From Punica granatum (Eukaryota; Streptophyta; Magnoliopsida; Myrtales; Lythraceae), in contig NC_045127.1 in NCBI RefSeq assembly GCF_007655135.1, positions 15,323,001-15,387,000 on the forward strand: 64,000 nucleotides of DNA, written 5' to 3'. Shown piece by piece: positions 10,327 through 22,200 of this stretch. Position 1 is the first letter of the stretch, and each line of letters begins with the position of its first letter. The position numbers and the translations under genes are program-made. A model generated the notes under the pieces. That model had not been told where the DNA came from and made no database searches. It saw nothing but the letters and a program-made list of their open reading frames with translations.

Positions 10327-13042
10327 GGGAATGGAATCGCAATTAAATGGACAAAAATACAATTCGGGTGGGGAGGGACACGACCCAGCAAACGAAATCA
10401 GAAAATTGGCTCTCGATTTGGCGGATTTTGAAATCGGAGTTTCGGAGCTTCCGCCGGAAAACCGTAACCTTTTCCCCCCGATTCCGACTGATTAAGCGCC
10501 GGTGAGGTCCCGATCGACCACGGCGAAGCATCGGCGGCGCCCAGAGCTATCCCCCACGTCCATTCCGGCCGTCGTCGAGGCGTCCAAGGGGCGAGAACCG
10601 CCGGCCCCAGCCCGTCGCCGCCGCTTTCCTCCCGATCCCGGCCGCCCTTCGGCTAACGGGCCTCGGCCCATTTCTCTTCCTTTGCAGGCTCGGCCCATTC
10701 TGGCCCAAGGTTCCCCAGTCCGGCACAGCGCTCTTCCGGGCGGTTTTCCTTCGGGCGGTCCGGTCCGATCCGATCCGGTCCGATTCGATTTGGTCCGATT
10801 CATCCGGCGATTTTTTTTTATTTTTACAGAGAAGCCCTTCAACTTGCCGAACTAGGTAAATTCTCAACTTAGTGGCATAATTAGGGCTCATTTACTGAAT
10901 ATTATTGCTTGCTTAATTGGATATAATGTGAATTGAGTGTTCTTGGGTCGCGTGGGTGATTGGATTTGTCCCGAACTCGATTTTATGAACTTTCCATTTT
11001 GTTACATTTCTGTCCAGAGGACTCATTTTATTTTTTTCAGATCTGCCCCGAACCCTAAAATTTATTTTCAACCAAGTCCCGGGCATTTTATTATTTTTCA
11101 ATCAGTTCTTGGATTTTCCAGAATTTCTCAAGCGTCCCAAAAGACTTTCCAAGTTGTTTCAGTTTAGTCCCTGAGCCATTTTTCACCCTTTTCAGGTCTG
11201 CCCCGAACTTCAAAATTTCTTTTCAATCCAGTCCAGTCATTTTACTATCTCCCAATCAGTCCTGGAATTCCCAGAATTTTTCAAACATCCCAAAAAAACT
11301 TTCCAAGTTGTTTCAGTTTAGTCCTGGGGCCATTTTTTTTATTTTCAGATCAGTCCCAATTTTCAAATTCATTTCAAATAGGCCCTAGGACACTTTCAGT
11401 AATTTTTTACACAGTCCACATTTTTTAGAATTTTCAAATCAGTCCCCAATCTTTTAGAATTTTCAGATCAGTCCCCAATTTTTTAGAATTTTCAAATCAG
11501 TCCCTGCTCTTTTAAAATCGTTTAATTCAGTCCCCTGGACATTTTCTAAAATATCCTGCCCTTTTCTACTTGGATCACCCACCGACAATGCATGTGCCCC
11601 ATTTAAATATTTCAATTTTGTAATTATGTGAGCATATCGGAAATTAGAGTTTATCGGGCGGTCAACTAATGACCATCTCGACGGCTCGAAATCCGTAGAC
11701 TAAAGTATTCGGCAAGTTTCTAATTAACCTAAAATTCTACATACGGGGTAATCGGGACGTTAAATTTGGCTAAATTAAATCACTTGATTTCTTTAAATGG
11801 ATTGCACGAATTGATTAATAATTTGTAATCGCGTCGACAGTCCAAGAACTGTTAGTCATGCCCTTTTCAAAATTCACAATTTCTAAAGCACCGAGATACG
11901 TACAGCGTAATCTTGATTTTCATGCACACACATATTTACCGATTCAAGGGTATGATTACCTGTTCTTGTCCTGCCATAATCCTAGTGTAGGTTTGTGTTT
12001 AGAACGGGTTAAAACATGAGAAAACGGATTAATCTCAAACTCGGCTTAATCAAACATGGTCAAATAGTCAAATAGAGGGTTAGGTTTTGGTTTTTTAGGT
12101 GAAAAACACTCTTAATTTGTAAAAGCCATATTGTCACGATACAGAATAATCTAAAAACAACCCACACATTCGAGACTTGACTATGGACATCACGTCCGTT
12201 GGGTCCGTTTAAATAATGTTGAATGCTACATACCCTATCCATCACCCTTTTGTTTGTTTTAAGGTAGGATTTGTATGCCAATATACCCCGGTTAATAATC
12301 AATTAATTCACGTAAATTCGGCGATAACAAAACCCCATTGATTGTTTAGTTGAGCTTGCTTGTTACATCTTTTGCACTTGATTGTTATGCGGATCGGGCC
12401 CGATCTTTTAGGACTCGATTCACACTGGGTCCAACGCCCATAACCGTCGATCACGGGATCCAATACCCCCATACACCGAGTGCGCATTTAATTTAATTTT
12501 CGGTCTTTTCCAAATTATACGGTGAGCATGAGTGAAATCATGGCCAAATGCGAACCGACCAGGATTTAGTCATTATAGCTTGTCTTTATTTATTTGAGAG
12601 AACAATGTAAGGTTTTATATTATACATATATTCATGTAAAATCCCGGTCGGAGAGTAGATGGTCAGAGTGTTTCTTCGAATTTACGGTGTCAAAACGCGT
12701 AAGATGAGCGAAACTTAATAATGCAGTAAATAAATAAAATGGCAAGCCTAGCAAGTTAGAGTACCGAAAGGGCGTGTGGGATATAGGCCCACACGTAATA
12801 GAACCCCCGAAGTCGGAATTTCCGGTTCCGTACAGACCATTGCCTTAACATACTAGGTGTATCCCATACCCCTAGACCCGGGTAACTTGCCGGCCCTCGA
12901 CCTTCGGGTCGTAAAATGGCAAGTGGCGACTCCTTCTCACGTGCGTCTGTCGCGCGTCCCCGGGAAGGTGGACACTCCCAAGCCGCGTTGCATTTAGGCA
13001 CGCGCATGCGTACCCCGACGAGACGAAATTCGGGTGCGCACA
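10327..13042 (+). repeat. 5' LTR of the Ogre-type element, missing its first 402 bp
   Basis: It matches 25734-28451 almost base for base and ends GGGTGCGCACA at 13042. The first 402 bases of the LTR, present at 25332-25733, are absent; the inverted copia 1 fragment abuts instead. Because the U3 start is lost, promoter activity may be compromised. Small overlapping frames of about 110 codons at 10.5-10.9 kb are on GC-rich LTR sequence and are not genes. Confidence 0.92.
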
Positions 13043-13045
13043 GCT

Positions 13046-13064
13046 TGGCGACTCCACTGGGGAC
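13046..13064 (+). promoter_or_regulatory. Primer-binding site of the Ogre-type element
   Basis: TGGCGACTCCACTGGGGAC lies three bases after the LTR end. Starting with TGG, it is complementary to a tRNA 3' end (CCA), as expected for a minus-strand primer site. The tRNA species (an arginine tRNA is plausible) was not verified. Confidence 0.8.
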
Positions 13065-13630
13065 CACTTAGAGGGTTCGGGCTCGTTTCCGCTTGCTTTG
13101 TTTGCTTGTTTATTTATCGCTTTCTGTAATTTTTCGCTTATTTACTTTATGCATTTTTTATTTCCCGCACACGCATTGCATAATCATACTAGCTTCTAGG
13201 TACCTACGGGTCGCGTCCCACGACCGATTTTAGGAAACACAGGTTAGATAGGGGTTCCGAGTAAGGGTACGTCGCACGGTTGGACCGTCGATTAGGCCCC
13301 CAAAGATCCCCGCTCGATTTCAAGGAATTGACACCCTTGAGTCGGGAGCCCCCATCCTTACGTAGCACGGTCCCTGTAGTGCCGAAACCATGCATTCTGC
13401 AGGAGCTCCACGCCATCCTCCAACCTGACTTCAACAACAGTCCTTGAGTCGGCCTACGCGCCAATTTGAATTTTTTTTCCTTCTGTTCTTGAGAGAGATG
13501 TGCGATGTATAATATTCATTAAGCCATGGGCATTTTTATTTCATGCATACATGCATCATCCAATTTCAAAATTAGGGTGTCATTTGTATTGACTAGTCTT
13601 AAATCGATCTTCCTTTCATCTTGGTAAGGG
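13065..13630 (+). other. Untranslated leader of the Ogre-type element
   Basis: This lies between the primer-binding site and the ORF1 start. No coding frame was recognised on the plus strand, and a minus-strand frame of 86 codons is not family-like. It presumably contains packaging and dimerisation signals, which cannot be identified by eye. Confidence 0.6.
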
Positions 13631-15121
13631 ATGTCACGCTCGGTCTCCTGCCCGCGCCTCGACAGAGTCACACCACCGCTCGAGGAGATTACTCGTATAT
13701 GGGGAGCATTACGCCCAGTCGACCGCCGTTACATCTCTGCGTTCATAGGGGATATCCCTTTGCTGGCTACTCGGCAAGTTGATTGGAATTTCCTCGAAGC
13801 CGCCATCGCATTCTGGAATCCAAGTCGTGCCGTCTTCGACATACAGGGTACCGAGCTCACGCCAACCATTGAGGAGTACCGGACACTCATCGATCGAACC
13901 GCAGTTGTCCACGACATCGTAGAGCCCAACTTCCACACCACCCGACCAACCCTAGTCTCACGCCTACTCGGGGTTCCCACGACTCGTTTGAATGCTGAAC
14001 TCGCATACTCCGGCAGCACGGAGATTGTAATCGAGAAACTCCTATTTTTTATTAAGTCACGAGCGCATAGGGTCCGGGGGGATTTTCTTCGAAAGGATTT
14101 ATGTCATGCTGTTCTATTGCTAATCTTTGGAACCCTCTTATTCCCTCGTTCCTATAGTCTCATCGATGCTGCCTTGGCCAGTGTTGTCCTCCAAGTGGTC
14201 GGAGGGCGTGGTTATGAGGTAGCCCTCGTGGCTAAGACCATCCGGTCCCTCGACCGCGTCTTGAGAACATGCGACCGAAGGATAAGAGGATCCCCTATAC
14301 TTTTACAAATTTGGCTTCAGAGTCACGCAAACCCTCTGCGTCTGTTGCGCTCGATTATGTATTTTAATGGTCCGGAGTCAATTATTTCTCAATTGCTACC
14401 CCTCCTGCGTGTGGAAGAACGCAAGGTCTCTGAGTGGATCAAAATTTTTCGTGAAATAGCACCTAGGGGCTTCAAGTGGCGTGCCGCGTGGATGCCACCC
14501 GGACCCATGGCCCTTAGGTGTCCTGATTTTTATGGAGTCCCACTCATGAGTCATGCGGGGTCCACCACTTATTTTCCGGCGCGAGTAGTGAGGCAGTTCG
14601 GTGGCTTACAGACGGTCCCCGAGGATACGGCGCGAACTAGATTTGAACATACTTGGCGGGAGGATCAGACACCCGCAGATCGCCAAAGTAACATTGAACA
14701 GGTCCTGGATGCGTGGCGAACTGTGATTACCGAGCGTCCATACTTCCCCGAGCATCCGACCCTTGATGAGCGGGATTTCCAGGCTACAGAAGAATACATC
14801 ATTCGCTTCTACCGATGGGGTCCAGCAGCACACGAGGATCTCGTCAACTCTCCGCGAGTCGAAGATGGCAGGTCACCCGGCGCAACTCCCACTCCAAATA
14901 TGTCCATCCAAACCGAGCTTACTCATCTCAGAGCTGAAAGAGATCATCTTCGTCGAGAAGTCGCAGAGAAGGACGAGCAGCTTGTTGATCAGCGCCAACT
15001 ACAGAGAGAGCTCGCCCAGACCCGTGCCGAGCTACAGAGGTGCGATCAGGAATTGGCACGAGTAAACGCCGCTTTGGAGAGGTCTAGGAAAAGGGCCCGC
15101 GGGGGTCCATATACACCCTAG
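13631..15121 (+). CDS. Ogre ORF1 protein (plant-mobile-domain-like, 496 aa)
   Basis: This is an uninterrupted 496-codon frame upstream of gag, the hallmark extra ORF of Ogre elements; its function is unknown. The N-terminal two thirds contain IWGALRPVDRRYISAFIG (about residue 23), then FWNPSRAVFDIQGTELTPT and EEYRTLI (residues 60-90). These resemble the plant-mobile-domain/DUF7745 proteins of plant retroelements. The C-terminus (about residues 430-490) is a charged coiled coil (LTHLRAERDHLRREVAEKDE) ending in a basic RSRKRARGG segment. The ATG at 13631 is the first in frame after the leader. The frame is intact although gag and pol are broken, which fits a recent insertion. Confidence 0.85.
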   Translation: MSRSVSCPRLDRVTPPLEEITRIWGALRPVDRRYISAFIGDIPLLATRQVDWNFLEAAIAFWNPSRAVFDIQGTELTPTIEEYRTLIDRTAVVHDIVEPNFHTTRPTLVSRLLGVPTTRLNAELAYSGSTEIVIEKLLFFIKSRAHRVRGDFLRKDLCHAVLLLIFGTLLFPRSYSLIDAALASVVLQVVGGRGYEVALVAKTIRSLDRVLRTCDRRIRGSPILLQIWLQSHANPLRLLRSIMYFNGPESIISQLLPLLRVEERKVSEWIKIFREIAPRGFKWRAAWMPPGPMALRCPDFYGVPLMSHAGSTTYFPARVVRQFGGLQTVPEDTARTRFEHTWREDQTPADRQSNIEQVLDAWRTVITERPYFPEHPTLDERDFQATEEYIIRFYRWGPAAHEDLVNSPRVEDGRSPGATPTPNMSIQTELTHLRAERDHLRREVAEKDEQLVDQRQLQRELAQTRAELQRCDQELARVNAALERSRKRARGGPYTP

Positions 15122-15421
15122 GATAGACACCCCCGCTAGACCCTCGAACTAGGGCTTTCCACGGCGATGGTTACTTGGTTCCCGGGAGTGGTGGAAGATC
15201 GATTTAGGACTATTTCTTTTAAAAATTTGCATTGTATTTTGGATCGTTCGGAGTCAATACAAATGACAGCATTAGTTTTCAAATTTCATGCATTTCATGC
15301 ATCTCCTCTTTTATTCAATACCTTATTCATTTTAAACAGAATCTTTACTCACGCACTTATGGAATTTAGGTGTTAACAACTGGCGGCACCTCATCGATAT
15401 CCCACTCGTTTTCAGCAAAGA
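15122..15421 (+). other. Spacer between Ogre ORF1 and gag
   Basis: The 300 bases carry no recognised protein. The next frame begins at ATG 15422 in the context CAAAGAATGGCAG. Confidence 0.6.
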
Positions 15422-18400
15422 ATGGCAGAAGAAAATCAATTAGCTGTCTTTGAGGAAGATACGCCTATCGCCCCAATTCATTCTCAAGCACCGACTATGC
15501 ATGCGCCACCACCACCCGTGTCGCCTGCAGGCGTGCCACCAGCACATCGGGGAGCTTCCCCGACTCATCTTCAGCCACTTGTATCTTCGGGCCCACACCC
15601 GGCATATTCAGGAGGGCAGCCATCTTCCGCAACTGATGATCGTGCACGTATTGCAGTACTTGAGAGCACGGTCAATCAACTGGCTGCCACCATGGCCACC
15701 AATATGGCCGAGCTCATGGCCCTACTCAAAGGCCCAAATCGCGCTTCTTCGAGCTTCACCCCACCTCCTGGGTACGGGCCAGCGGTCGATCCAAGCCCAT
15801 GGGCCCAGCCGACCTTGATCCCCGATAATGGAGATACGTCTGCCCCAACGATAGTGAACGCACCGGCGGCCCATCCGGTTAACAATCTTCCAGTACCACC
15901 TGCTTCAGCGACGATGTTGGAACCACCTACGCTCATACCTCCACCGATCTCCACATCAGTCCCGGTTCCGGTCTCTGCGTCGGTCCCAGCTCCGACTTCC
16001 GCTGTCCCACCGCCGATCATATTCCTGCCTACAACTGCCCAGGCTCCTGCTCACACTGCTGAACCTCCCCCGTACCAAGCTCCACAACCCCATATCGGCC
16101 TTTCTTACCAAGCTCCACCTCCCATAAATATAGCCTACTCTGAACCGGGCACGCCGAACCACGCGGCCCCTAGAGCTCCACCCACAAATTTTCTCCCGGA
16201 AACGGAGACTGAATAGGAATAGAGATTGAAGAAGTTGGAAGAGAATATCCGAGCCCTACAATCAGGCGGCTCCCGCCTCGATGCCGGCGACGGCGATTGG
16301 AGTCTTTTCCCAAGCATGCAGCTACCCCCAAAGATTAAGGTGCCTGAATTCCAGAGATACTACGGCACGACCGACCCTCGTCACCATCTCCATCACTACC
16401 GGGGAAAAATCCTGCAGTACTGGGACTACGAAGAGTTTGTCATCCATACGTTCCAGGATAGTTTGGCAGGAGCGGCTCTGGATTGGTACATGTCACTAAA
16501 AGCTGCAGATATCCCCACGTGGGCAGACCTCTCAAGCAAATTCATCGACCAGTACAGGTACTGTGCGGAGACGCCCCCGACTCTGCTGGAGCTCAGCACG
16601 ATGGAGATGACCGAGGACCAGGGCTTCGAGGCCTATGCAGTGAAGTGGCGAGCTAGAGCGGCGAAGCACGTCCCTCCGATCAGTGAGGCACAGCAGATCC
16701 AATTATTCCACTCCACTCTTAAAGGGGCCTACTACTTGCACTTGTTGGCCCACACGTCTTCATTCTCTAACCTTATCGACGCCGGAAAGAAGCTCGACAT
16801 CGGCATTAAGCTCGGCAAGATAGAAGGTCCGGTCGAGAAAAAGGAGGAAGAGTCCTCGAAAAGGGCCGCCACTAGGACAGCGGGAAACAGGAGAGGGAAA
16901 GACACGTCCGTCAACGCTGTCAACTCAGGGCACCAGGCTCCCCAGCAATATTCCATAAGCTACACGCCCGCACCACCGGCCACTCAAGCGTATGCCCCAC
17001 CTTCGGTGCATTATCAACAACAACCCCCAACACAGCAAGCTTACTATTCTGCTCCGCCGGCTTCCTTTCCGTCGTCGGTCCCGCAGCAATACGCCCATAA
17101 TTATGCCCCTGCTCCTCCTACGATTCAACAAAGTAGGCCCCCGGCTTCGAGAACTCCTCAGCCGGTGCAACGGGCTCCGGCTCCGCAGGACCAACAGGGC
17201 ATCGCAACACAAACGCGGCGTAAACAGTTCACACCTCTGCCGGCTCCGCTCTCCTACATATACCGGCAACTCCTCGCGGGTAACAAGATCCGATCGATAG
17301 CACCTAACCCTGATTTTGACCCAACCATCCAAGATCAGAGTCGGCGCTGCGAGTACCATCAGGGCGCGCCCGGTCACACCACTGACAATTGTTGGAAACT
17401 ACGGGAGAGGATCCAACAGTTGATTGATGACAAGCAACTCACGTTCAACGCCGTCAAACCCCTGAACGTGCAATCAAATCCTCTTCCCGATCACGGGTCG
17501 AGCTCGGGACCCAGCATTAACATGATCGGTGTTTGCGCTATAGGGGAGTACGAGACCGGACAGGAGGCACCTGCCCCGTTTGTGATCGAATATGTTCCTG
17601 TAGAAGCTGGTGTAGGGTACGCAGGGTTCGATGCCACGCCCACCCCATTCGTGATAGAAGTCCCCGCACGAGAGCCATATCAAGACAGCAAGGTCCCGTG
17701 GACCTACGAGGGAAGTGTTGGGAACCTCGAGAGTCAATTTAGCGTCATGGGCGTGACGCGCGCGGGTCGAGTCTATGAAAATCCGAAGGCTGCAAACAAA
17801 GGGAAAGCCCTGACAGTGCCCGGAGTCGCCCCGGAAGCTTCGTCCATTCCCCAGAAGAAGGTGACTGAAGAAGAAGCTGAGGCCTTCATGAAGATTATCA
17901 AGGCAAGCGAATACAAGGTCGTTGAACAAATGGGCAAATCTCCAGCCCACATTTCACTACTCGCCCTCCTCTTAGGTTCAGAGCCACATCGTGAAGCGCT
18001 TCTGAAGGTCCTGACAGCAGCGCAGATCCCCAAAGAGACGGCTCCGGAGCGGATTGAGGAGACTATCAGTTCGATCTTCTCCAACAACATTTCATTTTCA
18101 GATGATGAACTTCCCTCAGAAGGGTGGGCACACTCGCGGGCACTACACATTGTCTGCAAGTGCAATAACTTTATCATCGGTCGAGTCATGATCGACAATG
18201 GCTTGGCACTCAATGTTTGTCCGGTTTCCACGCTGAAGCAGATGAACGTGGACTTTAACCGCATCTGTCCGAGCAAAACTGCGGTTCGAGCCTTCGACGG
18301 CTCGCGGAGGGAAGTAAATGGAGAGATCGACCTGGTGATCGAGGTGGGTCCCTGCTCATTCGCTGTTACGTTCCAAGTCCTAGACATTCCGAATGCTTTC

Positions 18401-19090
18401 AGCTTGTTGCTCGGGAGACCGTGGATCCATGCAGCTGGCGCCGTTCCTTCGTCCCTACACCAAAGGATCAAATTCATCGCAGAAGATCGACTTATCACGA
18501 TCAAGGGTGAGGAGGACTACGCCATTTACAAGGAGACAACTGTTCCCTACATCAGTATCGGGGACGATCAAAACCTCCCCTTCCATTCATTTGAAACCAT
18601 CTCCGTCATTCGAGACTACGGAGAGATTGGTCCAACTCGCGCTGACCGTATGGTGGGGAAGGTTTTGCTGCGCCACAATTACATCCCCGGCACCGGACTC
18701 GGAGCACATGGGCAGGGGATCAACCGCCCCATCGAGGTCGAAGAGTACAAGAACAGGAGGGGACTCGGTTTTCACCCTTCCTGTCACGAGATTATTGAGG
18801 CCCGCAGGGGCAAGCACCTTCACCGTCTCGCTGCACGCTATGGGAAGATCAACAGGGGCATCCCGGTTCAGCCGCTCTCCTACTTTTTTCCTGGGCCTCC
18901 ACACATCGTCGGAGGTACACTTGACGGTCTCTCCTCGGATTCAGACAGCGAGCCTGTTGACCTGCCAAACATATGCGCCGTCACCGAGGAGACAACTCCA
19001 GGGGCTTACATCCGCCTCGCGCAGGAAAATGAGAAACTCAACAACTGGACCTTAGTCCCGCGTTACTCGGTTGTAATCGCCGATGTGTAA
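15422..19090 (+). pseudogene. Ogre gag-protease polyprotein interrupted by two TAG codons
   Basis: The frame from ATG 15422 is proline-rich for 264 codons, with a short LESTVNQLAATMATNMAEL helix. It then meets TAG at 16214-16216 and again at 16220-16222. The same frame continues to 19090 with LKKLEENIRALQ, the gag capsid region (YYGTTDPRHHLHHYRGKI to HSTLKGAYY), a proline/glutamine-rich linker, and a zinc-knuckle-like CEYHQGAPGHTTDNC (about 17347). The retropepsin follows at IDNGLALNVCP (about 18190); the usual serine after DNG is leucine here, which may impair catalysis. A G-patch-like glycine stretch (GTGLGAHGQGINRP, about 18690) comes after that. Gag packages the RNA and the protease matures the polyprotein. 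The paired stops would separate the N-terminal tail from the capsid region unless read through. Confidence 0.85.
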
Positions 19091-19283
19091 GGCCATCTAT
19101 GTTTTGATATTCTCCGCGTGTCAGCATAGCCATAAGCCACACGACGGAAGAGGGATTCTTGTTATGGCATTGCGCCCTCATCATTAATAAAATCCCTACA
19201 TGCATTTTTCAGAATTCTCGTGTCTACTTTCTCTTTCTCTCTCACTTATTCGCAGCACTTTAAAGTTTCTAAGACAATTTATT
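19091..19283 (+). other. Probable spliced intron between Ogre protease and RT
   Basis: The gag-protease frame stops at 19088-19090 and the pol frame opens downstream. A T-rich stretch with branch-like TTTCTAAGAC precedes TTTAAATCGCCAG, after which the pol frame is open. Ogre elements are known to splice an intron between protease and reverse transcriptase. The exact donor is not established here. Confidence 0.5.
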
Positions 19284-22200
19284 TAAATCGCCAGGCTCCA
19301 CTCGAATCTGAGTCTTCGACGCGTCGATTCGAACCCATCCGAGGAACTCCTTGAAGAGTCCCGACCCATATACTTCGGGGAAGGACTCGACGAGGATGGT
19401 CGAGTGCCCGAGATAGAAGAGAGTTTGCGCCGCCTTGAGAACCGCCAACTCACTTCCGTGGAGCCGACAGAGGAGATCAATGTGGGTACCGAAGAAGAAC
19501 CTCGCATCCTAAAGATCGGGACAGGTCTCGACCCTACACAACGAGCCAGGATGATAGAATTTTTAACCGACTACCAAGAGGTCTTTGCTTGGTCCTACGC
19601 CGACATGCCGGGCTTAGATCCGTCGATAGTCAAGCACTTCCTACCGCTTGATACAGAGAGGTTTCCACCCAAGCGACAGCACTTACGGCGGCAACGTGCC
19701 GGCCTTCTCCTCCGCATCAAAGAGGAGATTATTAAACAGATCAACGCAGGGTTCCTGGAGGTTTGCAATTATTCTGAATGGGTAGCGAATATCGTGCCCG
19801 TGGAGAAGAAGGATGGAAGAGTTAGAGTCTGCGTCGACTACAGAGACCTCAACAAAGCCAGTCCCAAAGGTAACTTCCCCCTACCTCACATTGACGTTTT
19901 AGTCGACAACACAGCACGCCACACGTTGTTCTCCTTCATGGATGGCTTCTCCGGATATAACCAGATTCGGATGGCCGAAGAAGACAAGATCAAGACGACG
20001 TTCAGCACAATGTGGGGCACTTTCTATTACCGAGTCATGCCCTTCGGCCTCAAAAACGCCGGGGCAACATATCAGAGGGCGATGGTCACGCTATTCCACG
20101 ACATGATGCACAAAGAGATCGAGGTCTACGTTGACGACATGATTGCCAAATCCAAAGAAGGAGAGGACCACCTGGTTAATTTAAAACGCCTTTTTGACCG
20201 CCTCAAGAGGTACAAGCTCAGACTCAACCCGACGAAGTGCACATTCGGCGCTAAGTCAGGGAAACTGTTAGGATTTGTGGTCAGTGAGCGAGGCATTGAG
20301 GTTGACCCGGACAAGGTGAAGGCAATCAGGGAGCTACGTCCGCCATCGACGGCCCGCGAAGTACAAGGTTTCTTGGGACGGCTGAATTACATTGCAAGAT
20401 TTATCGCAAACCTGACAGACAAATGTCAACCACTCTTTCGTCTGCTTCGTAAAAATGCGGCAATTGAGTGGGACGAGGAATGTCAGAAGGCCTTCGATAC
20501 TATCAAGGCATATTTGGCTCAGCCACCAGTGCTAGTTCCGCCGACACCAGATCGTCCGCTGATCCTTTACTTGACAGTGCGTCGGCAATCCCTAGGATGC
20601 ATGTTAGGGCAGGAAGACGAGTCCACGCGTACAGAACACGCCATTTATTATTTGAGCAAGAAGTTTACCGAAGGGGAGTCTAACTACCCGGAGATTGAGA
20701 AGATATGTTGCGCGCTAGTGTGGGTTATGCAGAGACTTCGACAATACACGCTCTACCACACTATCCGCTTATTGTCAAAGGCGGATCCCCTGAAGTACTT
20801 GCTTGATAATCCATCTTCCATGAAGAACATTTCAAAGTGGCGATGTCAACTGACAGAATATGACATTGAATATGTGCCCCGTACATCGGTTAAGGGGCAG
20901 GCAATTGCAGATCACTTAGCGGAGTTCCCAATCGAAGACGATACGCCAATCAACTCTAATTTTCCGGACGAAGGGATTCTCCAAGTGGATAGTGAGGAGA
21001 ACAAATTCGCATGGAAGATGTATTTCGACGGCGCAGTGAATTCCACCGGTTCTGGTATCGGCGCAGTGCTGATATCCCCCGACGGACGTTATTATCCGAT
21101 TGCAGCAAAAGTCGATTTTTCCTGCACCAACAACGTGGCTGAATACGAGGCATGCATCCTTGGCCTGCAAGCGGCGATTGACTTCAAGGTGAAGGAGCTA
21201 GAAGTGTTCGGAGATTTTATGCTTACGATCTTCCAGACTCTGGGGCAATGGAAGACGAAGGACGAAAAGCTAGTGCCATATCACGAGTATCTTGAGGAGT
21301 TAGCGGAGAACTTCGAGAAAATCTCATTCACATACACACCTCGCATCAAGAACCAATTTGCAGATGCACTTGCGACGCTCGCTTCCATAGTGAGCATCAC
21401 GAAAGAAAACCTCCTTGAACCACTCGAGATCGAGATCGCCAAAGGCCCTGCTCACTGCGACGCAATCGAGGCGACCGATGAGCAGCCATGGTACGAAGAC
21501 ATTAAGCATTTCTTGCAAATCGGTCAATACCCTACATTCGCTAACCGTCGTGATCGAAAAACACTTCGGCGACTCGCAGCACATTATTTCCTGAGTGGAG
21601 AAACTCTCTATCGTCGTTCTTTCGACGCCACACTACTCCGGTGTGTTGATGAAGTCGAGGCACAACGTCTCATGGGAGAGATACACGAAGGGAGCTGCGG
21701 ACCCCACATGAGCGGGCTTATGCTTGCCAAGAAACTCATGCGTTTGGGTTACTTTTGGTCCACCATGGAAGCCGATTGCGTCAAACACGTCAAGCACTGC
21801 CACTTGTGCCAAGTGTATGCCGACCAGATCAAAGCACCGCCTAACGAGTTGCGCCCGATGGCAGCCCCATGGCCCTTTTCAATGTGGGGTATCGACGTGA
21901 TCGGTCCTATCAACCCCAAAGCATCCAACGGACACCAATTCATTTTGGTGGTGATAGACTATTTTACCAAGTGGATCGAGGCCGTAACGCTTGCTTCAGT
22001 CACAGCAAATGCCGTGGCACGTTTTCTCAAGCGTGACATCATCGCCCGATACGGAGTTCCCGAGACGATCATCACCGACAATGCCAAGAACCTGAACAAC
22101 AGGGTCATTGACGAGCTTTGTGAGCGATTCAAAGTGCATCACCGCAACTCCACTCCATACCGTCCCCAAATGAACGGTGCAGTGGAGGCTGCAAACAAAA

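Noticed and set aside
10492..10891. Frames of about 115 codons on both strands in GC-rich LTR DNA (also at 25909-26265)
   Set aside because: They are low-complexity arginine/proline-rich translations inside LTRs.
15422..16216. Separate host proline-rich gene
   Set aside because: It is in the same frame as Ogre gag, directly precedes it and lies within the element.
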